Both the position numbers and the translations under genes were made by a program. From Panopea generosa (Eukaryota > Mollusca > Bivalvia > Adapedonta > Hiatellidae), in NCBI GenBank assembly GCA_029582155.1, contig CM055901.1:4450374-4514373 (forward strand): a DNA stretch of 64,000 nt. Direction: 5' to 3'. Positions 1 to 12,400 of the stretch are shown one piece after another. Each line of letters starts with the position of its first letter. Within the stretch, counting starts at the first letter, position 1. Below the pieces are notes generated by a model, which did not search any database, had not been told where the DNA came from, and saw only the letters and a list, made by a program, of their open reading frames with translations.

Positions 1-1
1 C

Positions 2-565
2 ACCCCTCTTGAAAACGGCTATTCCCCAGCACAGTTACTCATGGGCAGGAAAACCAGATCGATTATGCCAGTGACTGAAAGTCAACTGCAACCAATGATT
101 GTTAATACGCAAACTATGCGTACAAAAATAAACAACTCCAAACAAAAGCAAAAGACTTATTATGACAGAGTATCGAAATCTTTACCACCCCTTAAAATCA
201 ATGATTATGTTAGGGTTCAAATGGGCAAAGTATGGAAACCGGCTAAAGTCGTACAGTTGCATAATGATAGGTCATTTTCAGTGCAACCCAAAGACGGAGG
301 TGTCTGTCGCCGTAACAGAAAATTCCTTCACAAAACAAAGAAAAATTTGGCGCAGATAACCCAGTTTGCACCAAATATGCTTCAAGAAAACTTCCAGGGT
401 AAAACGATCAATCTGTCCGACCAGTCAATTAACAGTATGGAACCTCATCCGCCTCATACTGACCAACATTCCACTCAGTCTCATAATCTAGAATCAAGGT
501 CAACACGATCTGGTAGAGAGGTGAAACCAAATCATTGGTATAGCGGTGAGAAATGGACAAAATGA
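2..565 (+). CDS. 3' end of LTR-retrotransposon pol (integrase C-terminus), partial
   Basis: The frame is open from the window edge to a TGA at 563-565, so this is only the end of a longer polyprotein. The first residues (TPLENGYSPAQLLMGR) fit the integrase tail of Ty3/gypsy-type elements. A basic stretch follows, then a YVRVQ...WKPAKVV segment like the small beta-rich C-terminal integrase domain. The tail is rich in Ser, Thr and His. A purine-rich tract and an LTR follow at the expected place. The visible part has no internal stop, so the copy may be fairly young. Family assignment is from recall of motif style; a BEL-type element is less likely. The 5' part lies outside the window. Confidence 0.75.
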   Translation, partial: TPLENGYSPAQLLMGRKTRSIMPVTESQLQPMIVNTQTMRTKINNSKQKQKTYYDRVSKSLPPLKINDYVRVQMGKVWKPAKVVQLHNDRSFSVQPKDGGVCRRNRKFLHKTKKNLAQITQFAPNMLQENFQGKTINLSDQSINSMEPHPPHTDQHSTQSHNLESRSTRSGREVKPNHWYSGEKWTK

Positions 566-790
566 TAAAATAAGTGCATGCTATTATCAAATGAACTGAT
601 ACGAACTGGTATCTGAAGTGAATCAGCAACAGTGAACAATTAAAGATCTAGATCAGATACATAGTGTTCTATATAAATATATGTGTATGCTAATTGTCAG
701 GATTGGATAATTCTTTTATTTTAAACCATGATATAGTTTAACCAGTTAATAAAATTATTAAGTTGCATGATTAACAAAAATTATTTCATA

Positions 791-800
791 AGGAGGGAGA
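791..800 (+). other. polypurine tract of the LTR retrotransposon
   Basis: The purine run aggagggaga directly precedes the TGTAG that opens the LTR. This is where plus-strand DNA synthesis would be primed. Confidence 0.65.
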
Positions 801-953
801 TGTAGCATTATTGAAATAAACTATAGTTATGCATGCGCAAGAGATCATGAGTCTGCTAGAGAGAGACTCCACTCCTAGAATAAACACCTCAGAGTTAACA
901 CATTTGTGTTCTTCACTTTATTGTGCTTCCAATACAAAATCATAAATACTACA
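801..953 (+). mobile_element. 3' LTR of the retrotransposon (153 bp)
   Basis: The segment begins TGTAG and ends CTACA, a perfect 5-bp inverted terminal repeat of the TG...CA kind. It begins immediately after a polypurine tract and about 235 bp after the pol stop. It contains AATAAA signals near 825 and 879. The 5' LTR and the target-site duplication cannot be checked because the upstream end is outside the window. A 153-bp LTR is short but within the range of small Ty3/gypsy elements. Confidence 0.7.
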
Positions 954-1239
954 GCACTAATATATTGCTTGATGTCATTTGGTCTCTTTCTAAGATGCAA
1001 CAATTATATTACGCGCAAACCTATATCGTTGGCAAATCTTCACAAACCTGTATCAATGGCAGATCTACTCTTTACAAAAAAACGGCATCTTAACTTAAGT
1101 CCAGGATCCATCCTTGTTAACGGATCAAATTGAAATCAAAATCAAATCATGTGACGCACTCAATATGTCACAAAATATGTTGCACATTTAAGTCTAACCT
1201 AGGCGCGTAGCCCAAGTTAGGAAACCCTTTTTTAATATA

Positions 1240-1972
1240 CTGAAAGGATTAAGAAATGCAGGGTAAGCATTTGAGGTGATTTAATATTATGTATTTGAAT
1301 GTTATATACAATATATCAACAAATTACCAAAATTTTGTTAGATTTTGACAGATAATTCATGAGTAATTGAAGCGCATTTGATGGTAGCCCCTAGTATCGC
1401 AAAGTGAAAACGTCAGTATCTCGTATGCCCCCCTCGGGCATCTGTTACAGCCCTGATTCCCTCGTGCATGGAGTTCATCAGTGCATTTATCCTTCTCATG
1501 GGGATATTGTTCCACTCTTCCAAAAAGGTCAGTCGGCAACCCTTCCGGTGCCTCTCAGCCGACCGACAAGAGGTTGGAAACATTCACACTGAACTGCATA
1601 GCAACCTGTTGTTGCTTTTGACCTTGCATTAGCAATGCAATAGCCTGACCCCTCTGAACTTCCGTCAGCTATACCATGATTGCAAGAGATTCATATTGAC
1701 TGTAAATAGCGAAAAGCGATGTGTGTACCTCAAGAGTATCATGTGGTATGACAAGCTGTGTTGACGAACTTATCATCATTATTCTGCACATGTTTTTTTC
1801 TTTTTATCACTTTCTCTATGTGGCACGGTACATTACGCGGTTGAGTAACTTTAGATACAGGCTTGAGTGTACAGTGACCAAGATACATGTCTAACTGGTT
1901 TTCATAATTTGAGACCAAGCAGTTAAACAATTGTTGCATATTTTGTTACCCTGCGTTTCTCTATCCTTTCAG
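1240..1972 (-). mobile_element. decayed Tc1-like DNA transposon
   Basis: The ends are imperfect inverted repeats of about 30 bp beginning CTGAAAGGAT and reaching GCAGGGTAA, with TA dinucleotides outside both ends (1238-1239 and 1973-1974) as expected for Tc1/mariner insertion. Inside, on the minus strand, is the tail of a Tc1 transposase. At 733 bp it is about half the length of an intact Tc1 element, so much of the transposase is missing. Confidence 0.75.
1413..1520 (-). pseudogene. Tc1-type transposase C-terminal fragment
   Basis: Minus-strand translation gives EEWNNIPMRRINALMNSM, then a run ending ARGGHTRY and a stop. A WxxIP...I..L..SM...GGHTRY ending is the usual C-terminus of Tc1 transposases. 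The frame is lost upstream near 1521 by an indel, and the catalytic DDE region is absent, so this is a dead remnant. Confidence 0.75.
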
Positions 1973-1982
1973 TAAATATTAT

Positions 1983-2165
1983 TTAAGCATGTTTAAATAT
2001 AAATACATTTGGCAATACTTGGTCAGTGAGTATATATAGGCATGATATACAATGTATATTAAAAAATATGTTTTAGCCACTTTTAAAATGTTGGAAAATT
2101 CTGATAAATTCCCTTCAAACAATATAGATATCCTTTTTATAAATGTTTGAAATAATATTTTACAC
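1983..2165. repeat. dispersed repeat, copy 1 (pair with 3644-3826)
   Basis: This segment and 3644-3826 share an ordered set of matches: gcatgtt..., ggtcagtgaatatata, catgacatacat, cctgataaattc and gaaataatatttt. They are two diverged copies of one repeat in the same orientation, flanking the last exon of the RNF144-like gene. No ORF or terminal repeats were recognised. Confidence 0.5.
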
Positions 2166-2169
2166 ACAA

Positions 2170-3308
2170 AACAATTACAAGGTTGTCAAATACATCAGTA
2201 CTTAGATTGCTTCAGAAATGGAGGTCCAAGGGCTTAACAAATTTTGGCCCAGATTTAGATTCATGTATATATACATTGTATGTAATAAAGCGTTTTTAAT
2301 TAAGTAAACATGCTAAAAATAGGACCATAGAACTAGGATGTCCCTGCTATATGTTAGTAAACTTTAACAAAAAACAACTTGAAAAAAGGCCATAACCCCT
2401 GTAAAATTTGACTGACAATAACTTATATGACCTTACTCTGTATTTCATAATTTAAAGCATACAGCTATGGACCAAATATTAAACAAATACATAGACTGTT
2501 TTCAGAATTATTGATCATAAATTATTATTTTACTGAAAATTAAGTTGAAAAGGGACTACAACTCCTGTAAAATTTGATGGTGACAAATAATGAACTTGGC
2601 CTGTTTACAGCTACATACGAAATATTACTTAGACATAGACTCTTTTATAAGTTTTTGGTTATTGATTGGAAATCAATTTGACCTCTGACAGACAAAAGAA
2701 CAGACATACTAACAAATGTATATTTAAGTGGCTTCTGTATGCTAAATTTTAGCCACAGAAAAGATATTTTAGCCACATAAAAACATTTTTTTGTAGTCAC
2801 ATAATTTTTTCCAACTCTAACTCTGAACTATCATTAAATATCCATTTGTGTGTGCGGCTGACAGGAGTAACATTTAACGCCCCTTTCATCATTCTTTGAA
2901 AGGCAAGGTCATTCAAATCTTGCAAATCATATTTTGTTGGTAAGATATTATGCATATGATATAAAATATATAAACATCAAAGTACATTGTGTTTGTTCCA
3001 ATATCTGTCTACCACAAACATTGATTATGTCGTCCAATATGTAGGTAAGTTTTCATCCCTGTGAGACACAATTTCCATGGTGACTGTGAACTCGTCAATC
3101 CTCCAATTATTATGATGTGTTTTTTTTATCAAGGACTGATGCACTATATAAAGCACTCAATTTAGAAGTACCAATATCAGAAACTTCTATACTCTATGGA
3201 CAATGGCTTATGTTCTCCGAAAAGACACAATTAGATTATGCCTAAATGAGTCACCAAATTGAAATGCTAGACTAGATGTGATTAGTTGTATCATGTCATG
3301 TGACATTG
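2170..3308 (-). other. downstream/3' UTR region of the RNF144-like gene
   Basis: This lies beyond the stop codon of the minus-strand ligase and should include its 3' UTR. No convincing coding frame, structured RNA or mobile-element terminus was seen. The poly(A) site could not be fixed by eye. Confidence 0.35.
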
Positions 3309-3452
3309 TCAGGTCGGCGGCCCTTCGGTGTCATACTCCTCACAACATTTACACACTTTGCACTTACAACAAAGTATACATGGTGCTGCGAGAAGCAAGA
3401 ATGGAGACGACACAAGTAACAAGATGCCAATACCAGCAAATATACCAATAAC
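3309..3452 (-). CDS. RNF144A/B-like: RNF144-like exon 8 (membrane anchor and stop)
   Basis: Acceptor TTTCAG|GTT, stop TGA at 3311-3309. It encodes [20 protein letters not shown] and a [10 protein letters not shown] tail ending EGPPT. The hydrophobic segment is the tail anchor typical of RNF144 proteins. Confidence 0.94.
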   Translation of the reverse strand, partial: VIGIFAGIGILLLVSSPFLLLAAPCILCCKCKVCKCCEEYDTEGPPT

Positions 3453-6400
3453 CTGAAATATAAGATCAATACAGTCAATGGTGATACTCCATCTTTTCTT
3501 TAAATTTAATGGAATGTCTCAGAAATGAGTTTTAAATTATAGACATTTTGTCTTGCTTTACTTATATAGCCAAATCTGTCTTAAGCAGCCACCCAAGAGA
3601 AAGAACAAAATTGGGAAATCCCTTTTCAGTATATTATTATTTTGGCATGTTAAAACAGACATCCTTTGACAATATGAGGTCAGTGAATATATACAGACAT
3701 GACATACATATATGATACTGGGAAATTTTTTTTTATGCCAATCTAAAAGTTTTGAACAATCCTGATAAATTCTCTTTAAGTACAATGTACATTGTATAGT
3801 ACAATCAGAAATAATATTTTCATAAATAATATCTTGAAGAGAACAACACTATTTTAAACTTCATTCTAAAGCAAAATTTCTTCTTTGATAATTGTCACAA
3901 AAAAAAACGTTTATTTAAAACTTTTAGTGCATGTCGTGCTTATAGCACAATGTTCATGTACCGATTCACTAATCAGAACATGGAACTTTTTCATCAAACA
4001 AGGTCCATATACTAATTCAATAATTAAAACTTAGAACTTAAACATTTAACAGTTGTGACTTTAACCTTTACTTCATATAGACGCCTTTGGACACCTCTAA
4101 TATAGATGCCTTTGGACACCTCTAATATAGACACCTTTGGACACCTCTAATACAGAAGGCTTTTGAATTATTGGGTGAATTATGTTTATATTAACTGACA
4201 GAGTGGAAAACAGTGCAGAAAATGTTCAGATTGCTCATAACGAGCAATCTGAACTCTTCCTGCACTGTTTTCAAAGGCCTTCTGCAATTGGTGTGGGAAA
4301 AACGTGTATCAATCGAGTAAAGGGTTAATTAAGCAAATAAATCTTTAATGGAATAAATAAATTTGTACCAATAGCTACATGAACCACATTTTTTGAAACA
4401 ATGTAATGTTCTTTTATTGAAATTCACGGTTATAACTAGATTTCACAAGAGTCTGTGATATGTTCTAACAACTGGTTTAACCCTCTACTCCATAGATACG
4501 CGTTTTACGGCACCAATCACAGAAGGCCTTTGAAAACAGTGCAGGAAGAGTTCAGATTGCTCGTAATGAGCAATCTGAACTCTTCCTGCACTGTTTTCTA
4601 CTCTGTCAGTTAATATAAACATAATTCACCCATTGCCGATAAATGGTGAATTAATGCTTTCAATATTAGAGGTGTCCAAAGGCGTCTGTAAGAAGAAAAG
4701 GGTTAACAGTGAACATTTTGTTGTCTCTTTTTTCATTAAATATGTCAATTTGATGTCATGGAAATATTGATTGAAGTATGACTGTGTTAATATGATGTCA
4801 TTTTCAAATAAAGCAATGTCGCTCAATACAAAAAAACATACCCACTAAACAAAAAATACAGATTTCGTAGAACAGCACTGCCAAGTTTGGTTTAATTTGG
4901 TTTAGTGGTTTTGGTAAAGAAGATTTTTAAATAGTCATTCTTGAAAGTGTTTACTTGTCAAAAGTAACTGCCTTAAATTAAATTTAATGTGTCATGAAAA
5001 CCAAAAAAATACGTAAAAAAGGTCAACTGATAAGTAACTAAGGTAATGGGACTTGAAATTAGTCTGTAGAAAGGACCCAGTTCTCCAGATTGGGTCTGTT
5101 ACACAGCAATGAGATTTTGAGCACGATGATTAGTCAATTGCTTCAGGGAATGTTGAATAACTTTAGAGTTTGGTAAGCATTAAACAGCTATGAATTGATT
5201 GACAGGTATAGCATTTCCATTTTTTTCATTGGAGTTGAACAGACCTGATTCGGGAGATATCAGGGACTTAGATAAATTATACTTGAAATTCTCCTTATTT
5301 GCTAATGCGGGAAGGAAAATCATTGGAATGGCTTGAGCTGATTAAATTGGATAGTTGTAAACATGATTTCCACAATTTTATTACAAATCATCACAAATCA
5401 TATTAAATAAATTATTGCCATTATTTGTAATGGCCCGATCACACTGGCCCGAATGCCATTCTGTTTGTTTTCCTAATAGGAATTTGGGTGTTCGGGGAGT
5501 GAACGGATCATATTTGGGAAGCATTCAGTGTGTTCTAAGAGCATACTGGCTGTTCGGCTCCATACGGATGCATACGGAACGACATTCAGTAGCTCCAAAA
5601 ATTTGTTGTGCATGTTCAAAATAATTTTCATCGACCATCCGAATGTGGCATCCATGTGTATTTGGGAAGTCTTCAGGAAGCATTCTAGGAGCATACGGCA
5701 TGTATGGAAAACGTTGGTGCATTTGGAATGAAAATATTGAGGTGCTGGGTTCCGTATGCTTTCCGAACACCCTCAATGGAACTAGAACCGTGTGTTTGAA
5801 AAATTCCTGTTAAACGGGTGGTTCTTAAAGCATTCAGCCAGACGTCAAATAAGCCGAAAACGTTCAGCAAGTGTGTGGAAAGAGTTAAGTCCATTCTAGG
5901 TCGATTCGCCGTGTTCTGAAAGCATTCAGGAAGCATACAGAAAGCATTCGGAAAGGAAACCTTTCAAAGTCAACATGCGGGAAGTACTCAGTCTATTCTG
6001 AAAGCATTCTGAAACCATACTGAAAACATTTGGAAGCAAACAGAAAGCATCGGTGATACATTGGGGAAAACCCAATTTGAGGGATATTCCGCCAATTTAA
6101 AAAATCACACCACTTTCGTATATGGAAAACAAATACGGGCTCATTCGGGCCAGTGTGATTGCCCCATGATACTAAATGTTCTCACCTGTGTTCTATGCCA
6201 TATAACAGAGGCCCTGGAATGTCCAAGCTTATTTTTACAAGGGCCTTTGTCATAATGCCGTAAAAGAAAATCATCCTGAAACGGAGAAAAAAATTGCAAA
6301 AATTAACACCTGCACTATCAAGTCTCATTGTAATTGGCTACAGGCATATTAAAACCCAACAAGAAAAAATCTCACTGGTAAGTGTCACATACCCCTTTAA

Positions 6401-9400
6401 ATGGTCTGTTAAAATAACAATATATTTTATAATAGGTAGGGATTTAAATGTATCAATGAATATCAATCATTATGGACTTACATTTCAGACTATACACAAT
6501 TTCATATTTTTTTCATTAAAGTGTGACCTTGACATCTGAGGTAAGGATCTGCCTATTTCTACAGGTAAATGCAGGTGACACATCATCATGACCTGTTGAT
6601 CACTTGTGTCAAGATATTCTAAAATCCCTCCATGTAAGACAAAGTTACAGACCAGGTGTGAATTATTAACTACCGTTTTTAATCATGTATAGAGCACATA
6701 TTTTTTCCAACTTTTAAGATCTTCAAGAAGGGACCCACACTGTCCTTTCATCCCCTCTAAACTACTTACATCAAGTGAAGTGAGGCAGTACCAGCAGAAG
6801 ACATGTTTACAGCGTTTACACATCATCTGTGCACACCCATCATTTCTCTCTATAGGAACATGGCACACTGGACATCTCTTTATCTGGGCCTCTTCAGATG
6901 GTGCAAAAGGAATTCTGCAAATGTAGGTAAAAAAGTAAATAATGCACCAGTATTGAAATAAGCACAAAATTAAAAATACTGTGTCTTTGTTTCTTGTTTA
7001 GCCTCTCTACCGAAGAAAAAACTGCCTATCTATTACTGTTGATTTTTTCTTTTTTGGGGGGCTGAACATGCACAAATCATGGAATCATGATTTTCTTATT
7101 TTAGCATTTTATTTCATGTATTGTGTTTTTGTACTCTAGTAAAACATTGTAGAACAAATACTTTATATATATAACATTAGTTCATATTAAAAGGAGAAAA
7201 TAAATATTCTTTTTGTTATTTAGTGAACCGAACAAAATCTTTCAGTTGTTATTTCCTTAGATTTTTTGACATCCAGTTGAGCAGAACAAAAGACCAAAGT
7301 ATTTTCTCTTTCACATAAAAATAAACATGTAACACAATCTCAGCAGTTGGATATATTTGATATATGGCTGACTATATGAATAATAAATTTCATTTTTATA
7401 CTGAAAGTTAGTCTATCTATAGCGTGCATAGCTAGTCTGTTCATGTTAAGGTATGAATAAGTTAAGCTAGTATAATGTCCCCTTTATTTTTCTGTAATTT
7501 CTCTTTGGATCATTCTCAATATATTTTTGTCATACATTAAATAGGAGATCTCTTAACTTCAAAGATCTTTTTAAGATTCAATTAAATGTATGTTTCACTT
7601 TTTTATTGATTTTTGGTGACATGTGTAAGCAACTATGTATGTTGTGCATGGGCAGTTTTGCATCCATATTTAGGAACATAAGCCAGTGTGCTTAGTGAGA
7701 TATTTTTATAGAGACTGTAAATGTTTCTGTTATGTTTATATCGAGATTTGCTGTGTTTTTTTACAATCCCAGTATGCACCTCTTCCACAAAAGTTTCCCC
7801 TGTCCTCTTATACATCAACTATAATTTTTACTAAAACTTGGCAGTCCTTGGTGTATCTAGGTTCATTCTGCACAGTCAGTTGTTTACAAGTGTGTTGTAT
7901 GTCAATTTTATTTTCTATGCAAGTGGAAAACGAGCAGTCAGTGCTTGTGTTAGTACGTCTAAACCCAAAAACATTCCTTTTTTATACCATTTTAACTTCG
8001 TGAATATAAACTTACCCCATATCTTCCTTCCTACCTGACATGATTACTTCATCACATGACTTTGTATCATGCCACTTGGATTTACATATGGAGCAAAACT
8101 GTAACCCGCACTGAAATTACACAAAAATGTCTAAATTTGGAATCTTGCTGGACTTTGTTTTTCCAGTTCAGATGTCACATAAACTGGCATTAATGACATC
8201 ACATTATTATTCAATAAATAAACAAAACAATAAATTAATAAGAAGGCTTTTCAAAATAAGGCCATAATAAATTAATTGCTAGATTATCATCCCCGCCTGC
8301 CCCCTAGCTGTCATGCCGCCTGACCTTTTTTATTTTCATATTAAAACATCAAAAATTTTAAAAATAAAAAATAAAATATTTCCGCCCTCCCCATTTTAAA
8401 GAAAAATTTCAATGATAATCTGGCAATTAATTTATAATGGCCTAAAGAACTTCCAAAAGTAATATCATTAATCTTTAAGACCTATATCAAGTTAAAACAC
8501 TGTTCTGTGTCTGACTCAAGCGTAATCTTTATATGTGAAATTATTTAAAATAGTTTAAACCTATTTAGCTTCCTCATATCATTATGATATGCCGAATCCA
8601 GCTAGCTCAGTCGGAAAAATGCCTGACTGTCAATCCAAGGCCTTGAAGGGTCATGAGTTCCCAACACATCCAGTCTGTTATGACTGGTCATGAACTTTGT
8701 TTTACCATCATGAGTCTCCAAAATCTTAAATCAATGACATGTTGAAATAACGTGTGTCAGGCACTATCAGGAATAAAGATTGGGTGTAATGACCACCATA
8801 TAAATGAAGTACTGTTAATAAAAGGGAAAAAATCCATACAAATGTCATTGGTACACATGCTCTTGCAACCTATACAAATCTTGCTTTACAAGAAATGTCA
8901 CTGGTAGGTGTTGCATGCAACCCCAAATGGTCTGTGAAAATAACAATATATGTTATTATAGGTAGCAATGTATCCATGAATATCAAGAGTAATGGACTAG
9001 ACATGCAATTTCATGGGGTTTTTTTACATTAAAGTGTGACCTTGACTCTGTGTAACCTTGACCTTGACATCTGATGTAACGGTCTGGGTATTTCTACAGG
9101 TAAATAAAGGTGACACATCATCAAGTTATGCTGATCACTTGTGTCAAGCCATTATAAAATCCCTCTTTGTAAGACAAAGTTACAGACCAGATGTGAAATA
9201 TCAAACAAACTGAAAGTGTGACCTTTCGGTAAGGTTCTGGGTCTTTACGTGACACGTCGTCATGTCATGTTGATCAGTTGATAAATTGAGCCAAGTGTTT
9301 TTAAAAGCCAACCATGTATGATAAAATAACAGGATGGACTTGAAATCTCAAACAGATTCAAAGTGTGACCTTGACCTTGAAGTATGGGTCTAGATATTAC

Positions 9401-12400
9401 GTGTGACATGTCGTGTCAACTTGATATTGAGCCAAGTTAAAGACAAAGTTACAGACCAGACACACAATATCAAACAAATTGAGGAAAGGTTGGTCTTACA
9501 TGCAACACTTAATTATGTCATGTTGATCAGCTGAGCCAAGTGTTTTGAAATTTATCCATGGGTGACCAAGTTACAGACCGGACATGAAATTTCAAACAGA
9601 CTGAAAGTATTGTCAAACAAAGTTAAATTATGACCTTGACCTTTAAAGTGTGAACAAAATCCATCTCAGACTCAAAGTGTTGTTAAAAAAACTCAAAGTG
9701 TGACCTTGACCTTTGAGGTACGCATGTGGGTCTTACGCGTGACACATCGTCATGTCATGCTGATGAATAGAGCAAAGTGTTTTTGAAATTTATAAATAGG
9801 TGACAAAGTTACAGACCAGACAACTGAGAGTGTCATCAAACAAAGTTAGGTTATGACCTTGACCTTTAAAGTGGGAGTCTGGGTGTAAAGTGCGACATGT
9901 CATCACGTTATATTGATCATTTGTAGCAAGTATTAACAATATTCATCTATGCATGACAAAGTTACAGGCCTGATATGAAATCTCACACAGACTTAAAGTG
10001 TTGTCAAAAAAACTCAAAGTGTGACCTAGACCTTTGAGATATGAGTGTGGGTCTAATCATCATATTATGTTGATCATTTGTAGCAAGTATTTATAAAATC
10101 CATTAATGCATGAAAAGTTACAGACTGGACACAAAATACCGGATGGAGGGCAGTCGGGGGGGGGCGGGGGGGGGGGGGGGGGGTATAAAAACATTGTCAC
10201 TTGTGGAAGGATAACAGTTCTACTCAGATCCGTGGTAAGGTTTTCCTCCCATAAAACTAGATGCCATATATAATCTACATAGTTCTGACAATGACATTAA
10301 GCCCATTTAAAACAATCTGCTCTTTAAAAATGGTAGATGGTTGGACCTTTTACAAAAATTGAATGATACTAGCGTGAAATGTATGATAGAAAGAGGAAGA
10401 GTAAGTACTTACTGTCGGACATTGTACTGGTGTTGGTCTACTAAATAATTCACTACTTGATGTACTACAAACATGACAAACAGTCTCACAGCCAACTTCT
10501 GGACAGAATGTCCGGTGGGGGTCCAAGTCTACCTCTACAAAAAATTTATTTGGATGATATATTATCATTTGATATTGTGAGTGTTCTCATAGACATATAA
10601 TACAATAACACATTTTAAAAAATATATCTATACTTGTAAATAAACCTATAAATGAAACTAGCATTGTAATATTTTAATACTGAACATTGGAGACCATTTA
10701 CTGCTCACCTTTTTGGTATCTTAATTTTCTATATCTGGAGAAACTTTTATCATCTACTAATTTCTTGATCTGTAAAAGAAGAAGAGTTAAATAGAAATTC
10801 TCCAATACTGATTGATTGATTGACTATTTAGCATCATTTTTATGTCATCAAGGGCTAACAGACGATCAGTTGGTTGATCAGAACCTAACCACTGCTTCCT
10901 GAGATCCTGGAAGGCTAACTTGTACTTATGCACACCCAATTTCTGCATGTAACCGATAACTTTCCCACTAGAATCAGCAGTGAGAGACGATTGATAATGA
11001 TGAGATGCAATGTCATATATCAACCATCACTGAGATTGTGGCCCAGCTCTCTAATCTTGAACATCATGATCTATGTCACATGTTACATTATATAGGGTCA
11101 CCCTTAAATAATTGCTTGTTTGCCACTTAAAACCTTTACCCTTTTTGGATAGGTAAGTGGGTAAATTCTTTTTTTTCTTTAAATCAATCAGAGAATTTTT
11201 ATTTTTTGGAACTCCTATTTTTTTTTCTGACCTACATGTATTGGATTGTTTTAAGTTGGCCAGAGGAAGCAACATACAATATTTCAATTTAAGACTTTGC
11301 CCTTTTGTTGCTTTAAACAATCAATATATAAATGAGAGAGATAATAAATTAATTATTAAAAAATTAATTAATACACCCAAACAATACTGAATTCTTTAAA
11401 ATTATTTTAAAAAAACCCGAGCGCTTTCGGAATATATATTATTCCTTCTTCAGAGGATGAAAATGAAAATATGAATGATGATAATGTTATGACAAACGAT
11501 TACGATGATAAAAACATGGAAGTGTGGAAAAATCACAATAAAAATTAATAAAATTGTGAAAACGTTCACAAATTATGATGTGGCCTTAAGGGGCGCATAT
11601 ACTTCACAAAAATATAAAACAAATTATGATGTGCATATATATATATATATGTATGTATATCACAGATGTCTTTGTTTGAAACCACTGGTCTTTATGCTTG
11701 TCTTAAAGAAATGTTTCACAGACAATTAGTTAACCTAACCATTCTTTCCTGGGATCCTGGAAGGTAAACTAGTCATTCGAGCGCAGACATCTCCCCAAGT
11801 ATCTGATAACTTTCTCACTTGAATTACTGGTGAGAGATGAAAAACAATTAGATGCAATGTTTTTTTGTTGTTTTTTTTGGGTTTTTTTTGTTTTTTTTCC
11901 AGCTACCTTACAGTAACTCATTTATTCTCCCCGTCAATGAGTGTGTTGTGGGTCGAGGAGGAACATCCCACCGCACACTTTACACTGTCAGCATATAAAT
12001 ATAGAAAAAACAATGACTTGCACGCAACACTCTCATTCTTAAAAAGAACTTATTACATATATAAATATATATTATATCAAATACACATGTGTATTTGTAA
12101 TTTGTTTTTGTATGTTTCTCTATGGTCCTTAATATTCTAAAAATAAGACCTTCAGTGAACTTAATATCATACAATATATATTTTTATATGTATTTTGTCT
12201 TTGTTTCTACATTTCTATATTTCTTTAATATAATAAAAATAAGGCAAAGGGAAATATAAATGAGTTTTCAGGTAAAACGTCTCTTCTTTTTTTTTTATAG
12301 CTTGACATATTTGTCGATGAGAGAAGATAATGGATAAAAGTAAAAAAAATATATATACATGTGTCTGTGTGGGTTTTGAATATATTATATTTTTTTATTA

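Noticed and set aside
3558..3785. 75-codon minus-strand frame
   Set aside because: It belongs to a dispersed repeat (partner 1983-2165) and a similar frame there is not conserved as protein.
6683..6769. Extension of RING2 exon 6 past SLD ([11 protein letters not shown]...)
   Set aside because: GTAAGT follows SLD directly, and exon 7 gives [13 protein letters not shown] in the correct phase. The read-through is intron.
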